Shown here one piece after another: positions 51,644 through 59,321 of a DNA stretch of 64,000 nucleotides (its first letter is position 1; the number at the start of each line of letters is the position of its first letter). The stretch is from Spirilliplanes yamanashiensis (GTDB lineage: Bacteria; Actinomycetota; Actinomycetes; Mycobacteriales; Micromonosporaceae). Both the position numbers and the translations under genes were made by a program. Under the pieces are notes generated by a model. That model saw nothing but the letters and a program-made list of their open reading frames with translations, ran no database searches and was not told the DNA's origin. The stretch spans positions 1 through 64,000 of the forward strand of contig NZ_BOOY01000026.1 in assembly GCF_016863475.1 (NCBI RefSeq), written 5' to 3'.

Positions 51644-51949
51644 GTGACACCCGAGGAGTACGTCGAGGCGGTCCTCGCGCTGGTCGAGCGCATCCCGCCG
51701 GGCCGGGTCATGTCCTACGGCGCGGTGGCCGACGCGCTCGCCGAGAAGTCCGGCCGCAACTCCGCCCGCCTGGTGGGCACCATCATGGCCAAGCACGGTG
51801 GCAGCGTGCCGTGGCACCGTGTCGTCACCAGCGCGGGGGCGTTCCCGCGCCGGCACGTCGGCCTGGCCACGGCCCTGCACCGCAAGGAGGGCACCCCGCT
51901 GCGCGGCGACCGGGTGAACATGCGCAGCGCGGCCTGGTTCCCCGGCTAG
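51644..51949 (+). CDS. Alkyltransferase-like (ATL) DNA-damage protein
   Basis: The 101-residue protein has the DNA-binding domain of O6-alkylguanine transferases: [27 protein letters not shown] and [28 protein letters not shown]. The active-site PCHRV reads PWHRV, so the acceptor Cys is Trp, the mark of ATL proteins such as E. coli YbaZ. These bind alkylated guanine and recruit nucleotide excision repair without removing the alkyl group. The stop overlaps the convergent gamma-glutamyltransferase gene by 4 bp. Confidence 0.92.
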   Translation: MTPEEYVEAVLALVERIPPGRVMSYGAVADALAEKSGRNSARLVGTIMAKHGGSVPWHRVVTSAGAFPRRHVGLATALHRKEGTPLRGDRVNMRSAAWFPG

Positions 51950-53337
51950 GCCAGCAGCCCCACGCCGCCGCGGCGCGGGTCGCCCGCCGCGCCGCCGCGG
52001 CCGACCGCCGTCACCCCGCCGAAGTAGTGGTTCAGCTCCTCCCACGGGCGCACCCGCCACCCGGCCGCCGCCAGGGCCGCCAGGTCGTCCGGGTCGCAGC
52101 CCGGCTCGGCCTGCACGCTGTCGTCCACGACGTGGAAGCGCGGCCGGTCCACCGCGGCCGCCATGTCCAGGCCGTCGGCCAGGACGCCGAGCAGGGTGTG
52201 CAGCAGCGCGGTGCGGATGCGCGACGCGCCCGCCGAGCCGGCCGCCAGGGCCAGCGCGCCGCCGCCGTCGAGCACCACCAGCGGGCACATGTTCGACTGC
52301 ATGCGCACGCCCGGGGCCAGGTCGGCGGTGATCAGCTCGCCCTCGCCGAGCATCGAGTTCAGGTTGATGCCGAGGCCGGGCAGCCACACGCCGGCGCCCA
52401 GCCCCATCGTGGTGGTGACCACGCAGGCGTTGCCGTCGGCGTCGACCACCGACACGTTCGTGGTGTCGCCCTTGCGCTGCACGCCGTGGTCGCGCAGGGC
52501 CGCCGCCACCGCCACGGCGCGCTGCGGCCCGGCGGGCAGCGGACCGGGCAGCGCGCCGATCGTGTCGACCAGCCGGTTCATGTCCTGCCGGGCCAGCACC
52601 CGGTGCCCGGCCAGCGCGGCCGTGCGCACCGGCACCTCGGTCACCGCGTAGCCGGCCAGGTCGCGCATGCCCAGCGCGCCGCCCGCCGCGCGCACCGCGT
52701 CCACCATGATCTTGGCCAGGTCGCCGGTGTAAAACAGCGCCGGGCCCTCGTCGGCGAGCGCCGCCAGCGCCGTCGCCAGGCCCGGGTGGAACAGCAGGTC
52801 GCCCTCGTGCAGCAGGCGCCCCGCCGGCTCGTACACGGCCGCCCCCTCGCCGTACGCCAGGGCCGGCGCGCACGACGCCAGGGTGCGCCCGTGCGCGGCG
52901 GGCAGCCGGGCGCCCGTGCGGGCGAGTTCCACCGCAGGGGTGACGACGTCGCGCCACGGCAGCCGCCCCCAGCGGCGGTGCAGCTCCCCGCACCCCGCGG
53001 GCACCCCGGGCACCGCCACGCTGGCGCCGCCGATCGCGTACACCTGCGGCATGCCGCCGAAGAACACCTCGACGGGCACCATCGGCCCGGCGGTGACGTC
53101 GCCGTCCGTGCCGGGCACCGAGCAGAAGAAGTCCAGGCAGGTCACGCGGGCCGTGGCAGCGTCGTAGTAGGTGGCGAAACCGGCCCCGCCGAGGCCCGTG
53201 TAGATGCTCTCCGCGGCCGCGCAGGCGAACACCGCGGCCACCGCGGCGTCGGCCGCCGAGCCGCCCGCCCGCAGGACGTCCAGGCCGATGCCGGCCGTGG
53301 CGGGATGGTTGGCGGCGACGCCCGCGGGGACTGTCAT
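51946..53337 (-). CDS. Gamma-glutamyltransferase-family Ntn hydrolase
   Basis: The 463-residue protein belongs to the GGT family, which cleaves and transfers gamma-glutamyl groups after autocatalytic cleavage. The probable new N terminus and nucleophile is the Thr in QRKGDTTNVSVVDADGNACV. Other parts fit: NHPATAGIGLDVLRAGGSAADAAVA, VPGVPAGCGELHRRWGRLPW and LNSMLGEGE. No signal peptide is seen, so it may be cytoplasmic, unlike classical GGT. ATG 53337 is chosen since TACAGT lies 7 nt upstream. It is 48 bp from a divergent MFS gene. Confidence 0.9.
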   Translation of the reverse strand: MTVPAGVAANHPATAGIGLDVLRAGGSAADAAVAAVFACAAAESIYTGLGGAGFATYYDAATARVTCLDFFCSVPGTDGDVTAGPMVPVEVFFGGMPQVYAIGGASVAVPGVPAGCGELHRRWGRLPWRDVVTPAVELARTGARLPAAHGRTLASCAPALAYGEGAAVYEPAGRLLHEGDLLFHPGLATALAALADEGPALFYTGDLAKIMVDAVRAAGGALGMRDLAGYAVTEVPVRTAALAGHRVLARQDMNRLVDTIGALPGPLPAGPQRAVAVAAALRDHGVQRKGDTTNVSVVDADGNACVVTTTMGLGAGVWLPGLGINLNSMLGEGELITADLAPGVRMQSNMCPLVVLDGGGALALAAGSAGASRIRTALLHTLLGVLADGLDMAAAVDRPRFHVVDDSVQAEPGCDPDDLAALAAAGWRVRPWEELNHYFGGVTAVGRGGAAGDPRRGGVGLLA

Positions 53338-53344
53338 GCCGCGC

Positions 53345-53350
53345 ACTGTA
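53345..53350 (-). promoter_or_regulatory. -10 element of leaderless gamma-glutamyltransferase gene
   Basis: TACAGT on the reverse strand ends 7 nt before the ATG at 53337. Confidence 0.5.
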
Positions 53351-53371
53351 GAACGCGGGGTCCGAGATCGT

Positions 53372-53377
53372 TACCAT
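53372..53377 (+). promoter_or_regulatory. -10 element of leaderless MFS gene
   Basis: TACCAT ends 8 nt before the ATG at 53386. It occupies the -35 position of the opposing promoter. Confidence 0.5.
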
Positions 53378-53385
53378 CCGCGACC

Positions 53386-54663
53386 ATGACGGCGACATCC
53401 GCGCAGGCCGGCCTGCCCCGCCGGGTGCTGCTCGGCTACGCGGGCGGGTCGCTCGCCACGGGCGCGTTCGGCACCGTGCCCGGGCTGCTGCTCCTGCCGT
53501 ACCTGACCGACACGCTCGGCGTCGCGGCCGGCGTCGCCGGGCTGCTCGTGCTGCTGCCGAAGGCGTGGGACGTGCTGGTCAACCCGGTCGCCGGCCGGCT
53601 CAGCGACCGCTCCGGCGACCGCCGCCCGTACCTGCTGTGGGGCGGCGCGGCGCTCGCCGTGCTGTTCGCGGCCATGTTCGCCGTCCCGGCCGGGTGGTAC
53701 GTGGCCGTCGCGTTCCTGGCCACCGCGACGGCGTTCGCGTTCTACCAGGTGCCGTACGTGGCGCTGCCCGCCGTGCTGACCGAGGACCACGCCGAGCGCA
53801 CCCGGATCATGACGTACCGGGTGGCCGTGCTGGCGGTGGCGATCCTGGCGTCGGGCGCGCTCGCCCCGCTCGTCGTCGACCTCGGCGGCGGCGGGGTGGC
53901 CGGGCACCGCTGGATGGGCCTGTTCGTGGGCGTGCTGATCCTGGCCGGCGCGCTGTGGGCGTACCTGGGCACCCGCGGCACCCCGGTCGGCCGCGCGACG
54001 CAGGCGGAGCCCAGCCTGCGCGCGCAGCTCGCGGTGGCCGGCGCGAACCGGCGGTTCACGGCGCTGCTGGCGTGCTTCGTCGTGCAGTCGGCGGGCATCG
54101 CCACGATGCTCGCCGGCGTCCAGTACTTCGCCGACCACGTGGTCGGGCAGGCGTCGGGCGCCACGTTCCTGTTCGCCGGCTTCGTCGGCCCCGCCCTGCT
54201 GGTGATGCCGCTGTGGTCGCGGGCCGGGGCCCGCCTCGGCAAGCGCCGCGCGCTGGTCGCGGCCTCGCTGCTGTTCGCCGCCGGGGCGTGCGCCCTCGTC
54301 GCGAGCCCGGCGCTGCCGGGCGCCGCGATCTACGCGCTGGTCGCGGTCACCGGCTGCGGGTACGCGGGCCAGCAGGTCTTCGCCCTGGCCCTGCTGCCGG
54401 ACCACATCGCCGCCGACGAGCAGCGCACCGGCCGCCGCCAGGCCGGGGTGTTCACCGGCCTGTGGACGGCGGGGGAGACGTTCGGGCTGGCGCTGGGCCC
54501 CGGCATCTACGCCCTGGTGCTCCAGCTGTCCGGCTACGCGTCGTCGACCGGCGGGACGGCCGCCGCCCAGGACGACGCCGCGCGCCTCGGCGTCCTGCTC
54601 GGGTTCACCGTCGTCCCGGCGGTTCTCGTCGCGACGGCCACGGCGCTGCTGCGCAGCCGCTAA
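53386..54663 (+). CDS. MFS transporter, glycoside-pentoside-hexuronide symporter type
   Basis: The 425-residue transporter has twelve predicted helices and the MFS_2 (GPH) pattern: WDVLVNPVAGRLSDRSGDRRPYLLWGG (loop 2-3), FYQVPYVALPAVLTEDHAERTRIMTYRV and RTGRRQAGVFTGLWTAGETFGLALGP. These cation symporters move sugars or related solutes, and the substrate cannot be read here. It is divergent from the GGT-like gene with interlocked promoters, so a linked function (peptide or amino-acid derivative uptake) is possible. Its TAA stop forms part of the next gene's -10. Confidence 0.9.
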   Translation: MTATSAQAGLPRRVLLGYAGGSLATGAFGTVPGLLLLPYLTDTLGVAAGVAGLLVLLPKAWDVLVNPVAGRLSDRSGDRRPYLLWGGAALAVLFAAMFAVPAGWYVAVAFLATATAFAFYQVPYVALPAVLTEDHAERTRIMTYRVAVLAVAILASGALAPLVVDLGGGGVAGHRWMGLFVGVLILAGALWAYLGTRGTPVGRATQAEPSLRAQLAVAGANRRFTALLACFVVQSAGIATMLAGVQYFADHVVGQASGATFLFAGFVGPALLVMPLWSRAGARLGKRRALVAASLLFAAGACALVASPALPGAAIYALVAVTGCGYAGQQVFALALLPDHIAADEQRTGRRQAGVFTGLWTAGETFGLALGPGIYALVLQLSGYASSTGGTAAAQDDAARLGVLLGFTVVPAVLVATATALLRSR

Positions 54664-54666
54664 CGT
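54661..54666 (+). promoter_or_regulatory. -10 element of PLP-decarboxylase gene, overlapping the upstream stop codon
   Basis: TAACGT ends 7 nt before the ATG at 54674. Its first three bases are the TAA stop of the MFS gene. Confidence 0.5.
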
Positions 54667-54673
54667 CGCAGTC

Positions 54674-56083
54674 ATGGGACTGCCGCAGAAGGGCCTGGCC
54701 GCCGCCGACGTGCTCGCCGAGATCCGCGCCCTGCGCGACGCGGACCTGCCGACCCACGGGGGGCACCTGTTCGCGTACGTCTACGACCCGGCCCTGCCCG
54801 GCCTCGACGAGCTGACGCAGGCCGCGCACGGCCTCGCCGGGCACGTCAACGGGCTCGACCCGACGGCGTTCCCGTCCCTGCTGGCGCTGGAGAACGCGCT
54901 GGTCGCCGACGCGGCGTCGCTGCTCGGCGGCGGCCCCGGCACGGTCGGCAACGTCACCGGCGGCGGCACCGAGTCGCTGCTGCTCGCCGTGAAGGCGGCC
55001 CGCGACTCCCGGCCGGACGTCGCCGCGCCGCGGCTGGTCGTGCCCGCCACCGCGCACGCCGCGTTCGCCAAGGCCGCCCACTACCTGGGCGTGGCCCTGG
55101 ACACCGTGCCGGTGGTCAACCTGCGCGCCGACGCCGAGGCGATCGGCGCCGCGATCGGCCCCGACACCGTGCTGGTGGCGGCGTCCGCGCCGTCGTACGC
55201 GCACGGCGTCGTCGACCCGATTCCCGAGATCGCCGCCGTGGCCGCCGAGCGCGGGGTGCGGTTCCACGTCGACGCCTGCTTCGGCGGCTGGGTGCTGCCG
55301 TACCTGCGCCGCCTCGGCGCCGACCTGCCCGATTTCGACCTGTCCGTGCCGGGCGTCACCAGCATCTCCGTCGACCTGCACAAGTACGCGTACACGCCGA
55401 AGGGCGTCTCGGTGCTGCTGCACCGCAGCGAGGAGCTGCGGCTGCCGCAGTACTTCGCGTACGCGGGCTGGCCCGGCTACACCATGATCAACGCGGGTGT
55501 GTCGTCCACCCGCTCCGGCGGGCCCATCGCGGCGGCGTACGCGGCGGTCCGGCACATCGGCGACGACGGCTACCTGCACCTGGCCGAGGCCGCCCAGTCG
55601 GCCGTGCACATCCTGGCCGGGGCGGTGAACGCGACCGACGGCGTGCACCTGGCCGCCGAGCCGGAGACCACCGTGGTGTGCCTGGGCGCCGACGACGGCG
55701 TCGACCTGTTCGTGCTGGCCGACGAGCTGTCCGCCCGCGGCTGGCACACCCAGCCCCAGCTGTCGTACGGCAACCTGCCCGCGACGATCCACCTCACCGT
55801 CACCGCCGCGGTCGCCCCGACCGCCGCCGACTTCGGCCCCGCCCTGGCCGACGCGGTCGCCGCCACCCGCGAGCGCGGCCCGGTGCAGCTGCCGCCGCTG
55901 CCCGCGCTGACGCCCGCCGAGGTGACGCCCGCGCTCATCCGCACCCTGGCCGAGGCGCTCGGCGTCGGCACCGGCGACGGCATGGCCGGCGTCAACACCC
56001 TGCTCGACGCGGCCACGCCCGCGCTGCGCGAGGCGCTGCTGACGGCCTTCCTCTCGTTCCTGCAGCATCCGGCCTGGGACTAA
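54674..56083 (+). CDS. PLP-dependent decarboxylase/sphingosine-phosphate-lyase-like enzyme
   Basis: The 469-residue enzyme is a group II PLP decarboxylase: [20 protein letters not shown] (phosphate binding), [16 protein letters not shown] (Asp to the pyridine nitrogen) and [20 protein letters not shown] (PLP Lys). The overall pattern is closer to Dpl1/sphingosine-1-phosphate lyases than to glutamate decarboxylase. The substrate in bacteria is often unknown. The start follows TAACGT at 7 nt. The gene lies between the MFS transporter and nuoB. Confidence 0.9.
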   Translation: MGLPQKGLAAADVLAEIRALRDADLPTHGGHLFAYVYDPALPGLDELTQAAHGLAGHVNGLDPTAFPSLLALENALVADAASLLGGGPGTVGNVTGGGTESLLLAVKAARDSRPDVAAPRLVVPATAHAAFAKAAHYLGVALDTVPVVNLRADAEAIGAAIGPDTVLVAASAPSYAHGVVDPIPEIAAVAAERGVRFHVDACFGGWVLPYLRRLGADLPDFDLSVPGVTSISVDLHKYAYTPKGVSVLLHRSEELRLPQYFAYAGWPGYTMINAGVSSTRSGGPIAAAYAAVRHIGDDGYLHLAEAAQSAVHILAGAVNATDGVHLAAEPETTVVCLGADDGVDLFVLADELSARGWHTQPQLSYGNLPATIHLTVTAAVAPTAADFGPALADAVAATRERGPVQLPPLPALTPAEVTPALIRTLAEALGVGTGDGMAGVNTLLDAATPALREALLTAFLSFLQHPAWD

Positions 56084-56086
56084 GCT
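56081..56086 (+). promoter_or_regulatory. -10 element of leaderless nuoB, overlapping the upstream stop codon
   Basis: TAAGCT ends 7 nt before the GTG at 56094. Its first three bases are the TAA stop of the decarboxylase gene. Confidence 0.5.
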
Positions 56087-56093
56087 CGACGGC

Positions 56094-56657
56094 GTGGGAC
56101 TGCCTGGAGTGCTCGGTGAGCCGATCAAGTTCGTGCTGAACTGGGGCCGGCGCTACTCGCTCTGGGTCTTCAACTTCGGCCTGGCCTGCTGCGCCATCGA
56201 GTTCATCGCCACCAGCATGAGCCGGCACGACTTCATGCGCATGGGCGTCATCCCGTTCGCGCACGGCCCCCGCCAGGCCGACCTCATGGTGGTCTCGGGC
56301 ACCGTCACCGACAAGATGGCGCCCGCCATCAAGCGCCTCTACGACCAGATGCCCGAGCCCAAGTACGTCATCAGCTTCGGCTCCTGCTCCAACTGCGGCG
56401 GCCCCTACTGGGACTCCTACTCGGTCACCAAGGGCGTCGACCAGCTCATCCCCGTCGACGTGTACGTGCCCGGCTGCCCGCCGCGGCCCGAGGCGCTGCT
56501 GCACGGCATCCTGCGCCTGCAGGAGAAGATCGCCGCCGAGCAGTCCGGCATCGGCGGCGTGTCCCGGCCCGACCCGCTCGCCGCGCCCGTCGCCCCGCCG
56601 GCCGTCCCGCGCGACGCCGCCTCCCTCACCGCCGGAGTCGTGAAGCCGCCACGCTGA
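56094..56657 (+). CDS. nuoB: NADH-quinone oxidoreductase subunit B (NuoB paralogue)
   Basis: The 187-residue protein carries the N2 4Fe-4S cluster of respiratory complex I. The ligands are visible: Cys32-Cys33 in [10 protein letters not shown], Cys98 in [10 protein letters not shown] and Cys128 in [31 protein letters not shown] is typical. The last 45 residues are a Pro/Ala-rich tail beyond the core. The gene stands alone: no nuoA precedes it, and nuoC lies 6.4 kb downstream. It is probably the nuoB of a second, reduced complex I cluster, as in Streptomyces. The GTG start has TAAGCT 7 nt upstream. Confidence 0.93.
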   Translation: MGLPGVLGEPIKFVLNWGRRYSLWVFNFGLACCAIEFIATSMSRHDFMRMGVIPFAHGPRQADLMVVSGTVTDKMAPAIKRLYDQMPEPKYVISFGSCSNCGGPYWDSYSVTKGVDQLIPVDVYVPGCPPRPEALLHGILRLQEKIAAEQSGIGGVSRPDPLAAPVAPPAVPRDAASLTAGVVKPPR

Positions 56658-56672
56658 TTCGCCCCCGAGGTC

Positions 56673-56678
56673 TAGCCT
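56673..56678 (+). promoter_or_regulatory. -10 element of leaderless DUF2252 gene
   Basis: TAGCCT ends 7 nt before the ATG at 56686. Confidence 0.5.
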
Positions 56679-56685
56679 GCGGACC

Positions 56686-57996
56686 ATGACCTCGAACGAG
56701 CGCGCCGGCCTCATCGCCGACGTCCTGACCCGCGAGTTCGGCGAGCTGATGGCGCTCGACCCGGCCTCGTTCCGCCGCAAGTTCCGCAAGATGGCCGCGT
56801 CGCCGTTCGCGTTCTACCGGGGCAGCGCCGCCCTGTTCTACGCCGACATGACCGGCGCGTACGCCGACGACTCGTTCCTCACCCCGCAGACCGGCCGGGT
56901 GTGGATCCACGGCGACCTGCACGCCGAGAACTTCGGCACCTACATGAACGCCTCCGGCCAGCTCGTCTTCAACGTCAACGACTTCGACGAGGCGTACGTC
57001 GGCCCGTTCACCTGGGACCTGCGGCGCTTCGCCGCCAGCGTCGCCCTCATCGGGTACGCCAAGGCGCTGTCCGACGACGTCATCGGCGAGCTCGTCACCA
57101 CGTTCACCCGGGCGTACCTGGGCGAGCTGCGCGGCATCGCCCGCGACGGCGACGACACCATCGGCTCCATCACCCTCGACACCGCCGACGGGGTGCTGCG
57201 CCAGGTGCTCCAGCGGGCCCGGCTCAACACCCGCGTCGACCTGCTGTCGACCCAGACCACCGTCGACGACTACGAGCGCCGGTTCAGCCTCGGCGACGGC
57301 GTCTTCGAGGTCGACGCCGACGGGCGCGCCGCGGTCACCGCCGCGTTCGAGCAGTACCTGGGCACGCTGCCCGCGGCCGGCACCGTGCGCCCCGTCGAGA
57401 CCCACATCAAGGACATCGTGCTGCGCAAGGGCGTCGGCATCGGCTCCGCCGGGCTGCCCTCGTACAACCTGCTGCTGGAGGGCCACACCCAGGCGCTGGA
57501 GAACGACGTCGTCATCTACATGAAGCAGGCGCAGGTGCCGTCCGTGGCCCGGCACATCGACGACGACCGGGTCCGCTCCTACTTCCGCCACCAGGGCCAC
57601 CGCACCGCCGAGTCGCAGCGCGCCCTGCAGGCCTACGCCGACCCGTGGCTGGGCTTCACCGAGCTCGACGGCGTCGGGCAGCTCGTCGCCGAGGTGTCCC
57701 CGTACGCCGCCGACCTCGACTGGGCGGACGTGAACGAGCCGGCCGAGCTGACCGGCGTCGTCCACGACCTCGGCGTCGCCGTCGCCCGGATGCACTCCGT
57801 CGCCGACGACGAGTCCAGCCACGACCTCGTCGACTTCTCCACCGAGGAGGCCATCGTCGCCGAGGTCGAGAAGGACGAGGCCGGGTTCGTCGACCACCTG
57901 GTCGGCTTCGCCCACGAGTACGGGGCCCGCGCCCGCGCCGACCACCAGGAGTTCGTCGACCTGTTCCGCAACGGCCGCCTGCCCGGCCTGGGCTGA
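56686..57996 (+). CDS. DUF2252-family kinase-fold protein
   Basis: The 436-residue protein matches DUF2252: FRRKFRKMAASPFAFYRGSAALFY, GRVWIHGDLHAENFGTY, LVFNVNDFDEAYVGPFTWDL and IKDIVLRKGVGIGSAG. The HGDLHAEN and NDFDE motifs resemble the catalytic and metal-binding loops of aminoglycoside phosphotransferase and HipA-like kinases, so a small-molecule kinase role is possible but unproven. It follows nuoB by 28 nt with its own TAGCCT element 7 nt before the ATG. Confidence 0.88.
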   Translation: MTSNERAGLIADVLTREFGELMALDPASFRRKFRKMAASPFAFYRGSAALFYADMTGAYADDSFLTPQTGRVWIHGDLHAENFGTYMNASGQLVFNVNDFDEAYVGPFTWDLRRFAASVALIGYAKALSDDVIGELVTTFTRAYLGELRGIARDGDDTIGSITLDTADGVLRQVLQRARLNTRVDLLSTQTTVDDYERRFSLGDGVFEVDADGRAAVTAAFEQYLGTLPAAGTVRPVETHIKDIVLRKGVGIGSAGLPSYNLLLEGHTQALENDVVIYMKQAQVPSVARHIDDDRVRSYFRHQGHRTAESQRALQAYADPWLGFTELDGVGQLVAEVSPYAADLDWADVNEPAELTGVVHDLGVAVARMHSVADDESSHDLVDFSTEEAIVAEVEKDEAGFVDHLVGFAHEYGARARADHQEFVDLFRNGRLPGLG

Positions 57997-58000
57997 GCCG

Positions 58001-58633
58001 TCACCGGGCGGGCACGATGCGGTACGCGAAGCCCGCCCGGCCCGCGGCGCCGTCGACCGCCTCCACCGACACCATCACCTCGCCGTCGCGCGGGGTGACG
58101 AACCGCAGGGTGGCCGGCGACGGCGCCGCCGCGCACGCGGTCTCGCCGGTCGCCACGACCACGGCCCGCTCCGGGTCGAACAGGTTGTCCTCGCCGCGCG
58201 GCGTCCACCGCACCAGCACGTCGGTGCCGCCGTCGCCGGCGCACGCCACCACCATCCGGTAGCTGCCGGCCGGCAGCTCCCCGGCCGTGTTGGACGTCTC
58301 GTCGCCGAGGGAGAACGACCACGCCGCCGCCGACCGGGCGTCGGGCGGGAGCACCGACTCCGCCAGGTCCCGCAGGGCGGACCGGTCGGCGGTGGGCAGC
58401 GGCCCGGTCGGTTCCGCCGGCGGCGCGGCCGGCGTCCCCGCGACGGCGACGCCCACGACCCCCGCCACGGCCGCCACCGCCAGGCCGCCCGTCACGGCGG
58501 CCCGCGCCTGCCGGCGGCGCCGCACCGTGTGCCGGGCCGCGTCGGCGCCCGGCGGCAGCACCGCCGCCACGGTGTCGGCCCGCAGGCCCGCGAACAGGTC
58601 GGCGAGCTGGTCGTCGGTGAGCTGGTCAGCCAC
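58001..58633 (-). CDS. Membrane protein coupled to sigma factor (putative anti-sigma)
   Basis: The 210-residue protein has a cytoplasmic N-terminal helix region with DQLTDDQLADLFAGLRADTV, one membrane helix (AAVTGGLAVAAVAGVVGVAVAG) and an outside domain with two Cys (VVACAGDGG, GETACAAAP). The layout fits a single-pass anti-sigma factor, but no ZAS motif is present. The GTG overlaps the sigma factor stop by 8 nt and has GGAGGTG upstream, so the two genes are coupled. Its role as anti-sigma is inferred from position. Confidence 0.75.
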   Translation of the reverse strand: MADQLTDDQLADLFAGLRADTVAAVLPPGADAARHTVRRRRQARAAVTGGLAVAAVAGVVGVAVAGTPAAPPAEPTGPLPTADRSALRDLAESVLPPDARSAAAWSFSLGDETSNTAGELPAGSYRMVVACAGDGGTDVLVRWTPRGEDNLFDPERAVVVATGETACAAAPSPATLRFVTPRDGEVMVSVEAVDGAAGRAGFAYRIVPAR

Positions 58634-59165
58634 GGGACACCTCCGTGCCGGTCGGGCGGAGCTGGACGGCGAGCGCGGCGCGGCCACGGTGCAGCCAGGA
58701 CTTCACGGTGCCCTCGGCCACCCCCTCGCGCTGCGCGATCTCCGCGACGGTCAGATCGGCCAGGTAGTGCAGCACCATCGCGCGGCGCTGCACCCCCGGC
58801 AGCGTGGCGAGCGCGCGCACCAGCGCGACCCGCTCCGGGCTCGGCCCGTCCACCTGCGGCTCCGCCACCCGCTGCCGGCGCAGGAAACCCAGCGCGGTGC
58901 GGGCACGCCGCCACCGGCTCACGGCCAGGTTCCAGGCGACCCGCCGCACCCACGCCACCGGGTCGTCGTACCGCGACACCGACGACCAGCGGGCCAGCGC
59001 CCGGCAGAACGCCTCCTGCACGACGTCCTGCGCCTCCTGCCGATCCCCGAAGTACGCGAACAACTGCACGGTGAGATCGGCGTAGTGGGCCGCGTACAAC
59101 TCGTCGAAATCCGGCACGGCGCGCGTCGTCTCCGGTGGTGGGTGCAAGTCCGTGGTCAGGGCCAT
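58626..59165 (-). CDS. SigE-family RNA polymerase sigma factor (ECF type)
   Basis: The 179-residue sigma factor has region 2 (FDELYAAHYADLTVQLFAYFGDRQEAQDVVQEAFCRALARW) in sequence at about 19-60 and a region 4 helix-turn-helix (LPGVQRRAMVLHYLADLTVAEIAQREGVAEGTVKSWLHRGRAAL). It is of the SigE/SACE type abundant in Micromonosporaceae. A candidate ECF promoter (GCAACC-N16-CGTGTC on the reverse strand, 59199-59172) lies just upstream, so autoregulation is possible. The downstream membrane protein gene overlaps it by 8 nt. Confidence 0.92.
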   Translation of the reverse strand: MALTTDLHPPPETTRAVPDFDELYAAHYADLTVQLFAYFGDRQEAQDVVQEAFCRALARWSSVSRYDDPVAWVRRVAWNLAVSRWRRARTALGFLRRQRVAEPQVDGPSPERVALVRALATLPGVQRRAMVLHYLADLTVAEIAQREGVAEGTVKSWLHRGRAALAVQLRPTGTEVSRG

Positions 59166-59171
59166 GCCGAC

Positions 59172-59199
59172 GACACGCGCCGGGGACCCCGAAGGTTGC
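59172..59199 (-). promoter_or_regulatory. Candidate ECF-type promoter of the sigma factor gene
   Basis: GCAACC (59199-59194), a 16-bp spacer and CGTGTC (59177-59172) resemble ECF promoters with an AAC motif at -35 and a CGTC-like -10. It ends 6 nt before the ATG. Confidence 0.3.
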
Positions 59200-59321
59200 G
59201 GCGAATCCTGCCGCACCCGCCCGGCGACGGGACAGCGGGCCGCGGCCGCCGTCGATACCATCCATCGAGTTCTGTCGAGCCGGAGACCTCCGGCTCGTCC
59301 ACGGGGGAGAAGAGCGGGCAG

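Noticed and set aside
51520-53385. Upstream extension of the MFS reading frame by more than 600 codons
   Set aside because: The extension is antisense to the gamma-glutamyltransferase gene. The ATG at 53386 has a good -10 and fits the transporter N terminus.
56901-58262. 453-codon Arg/Pro-rich frame within the DUF2252 gene
   Set aside because: Out-of-frame shadow of a gene with clear DUF2252 motifs.
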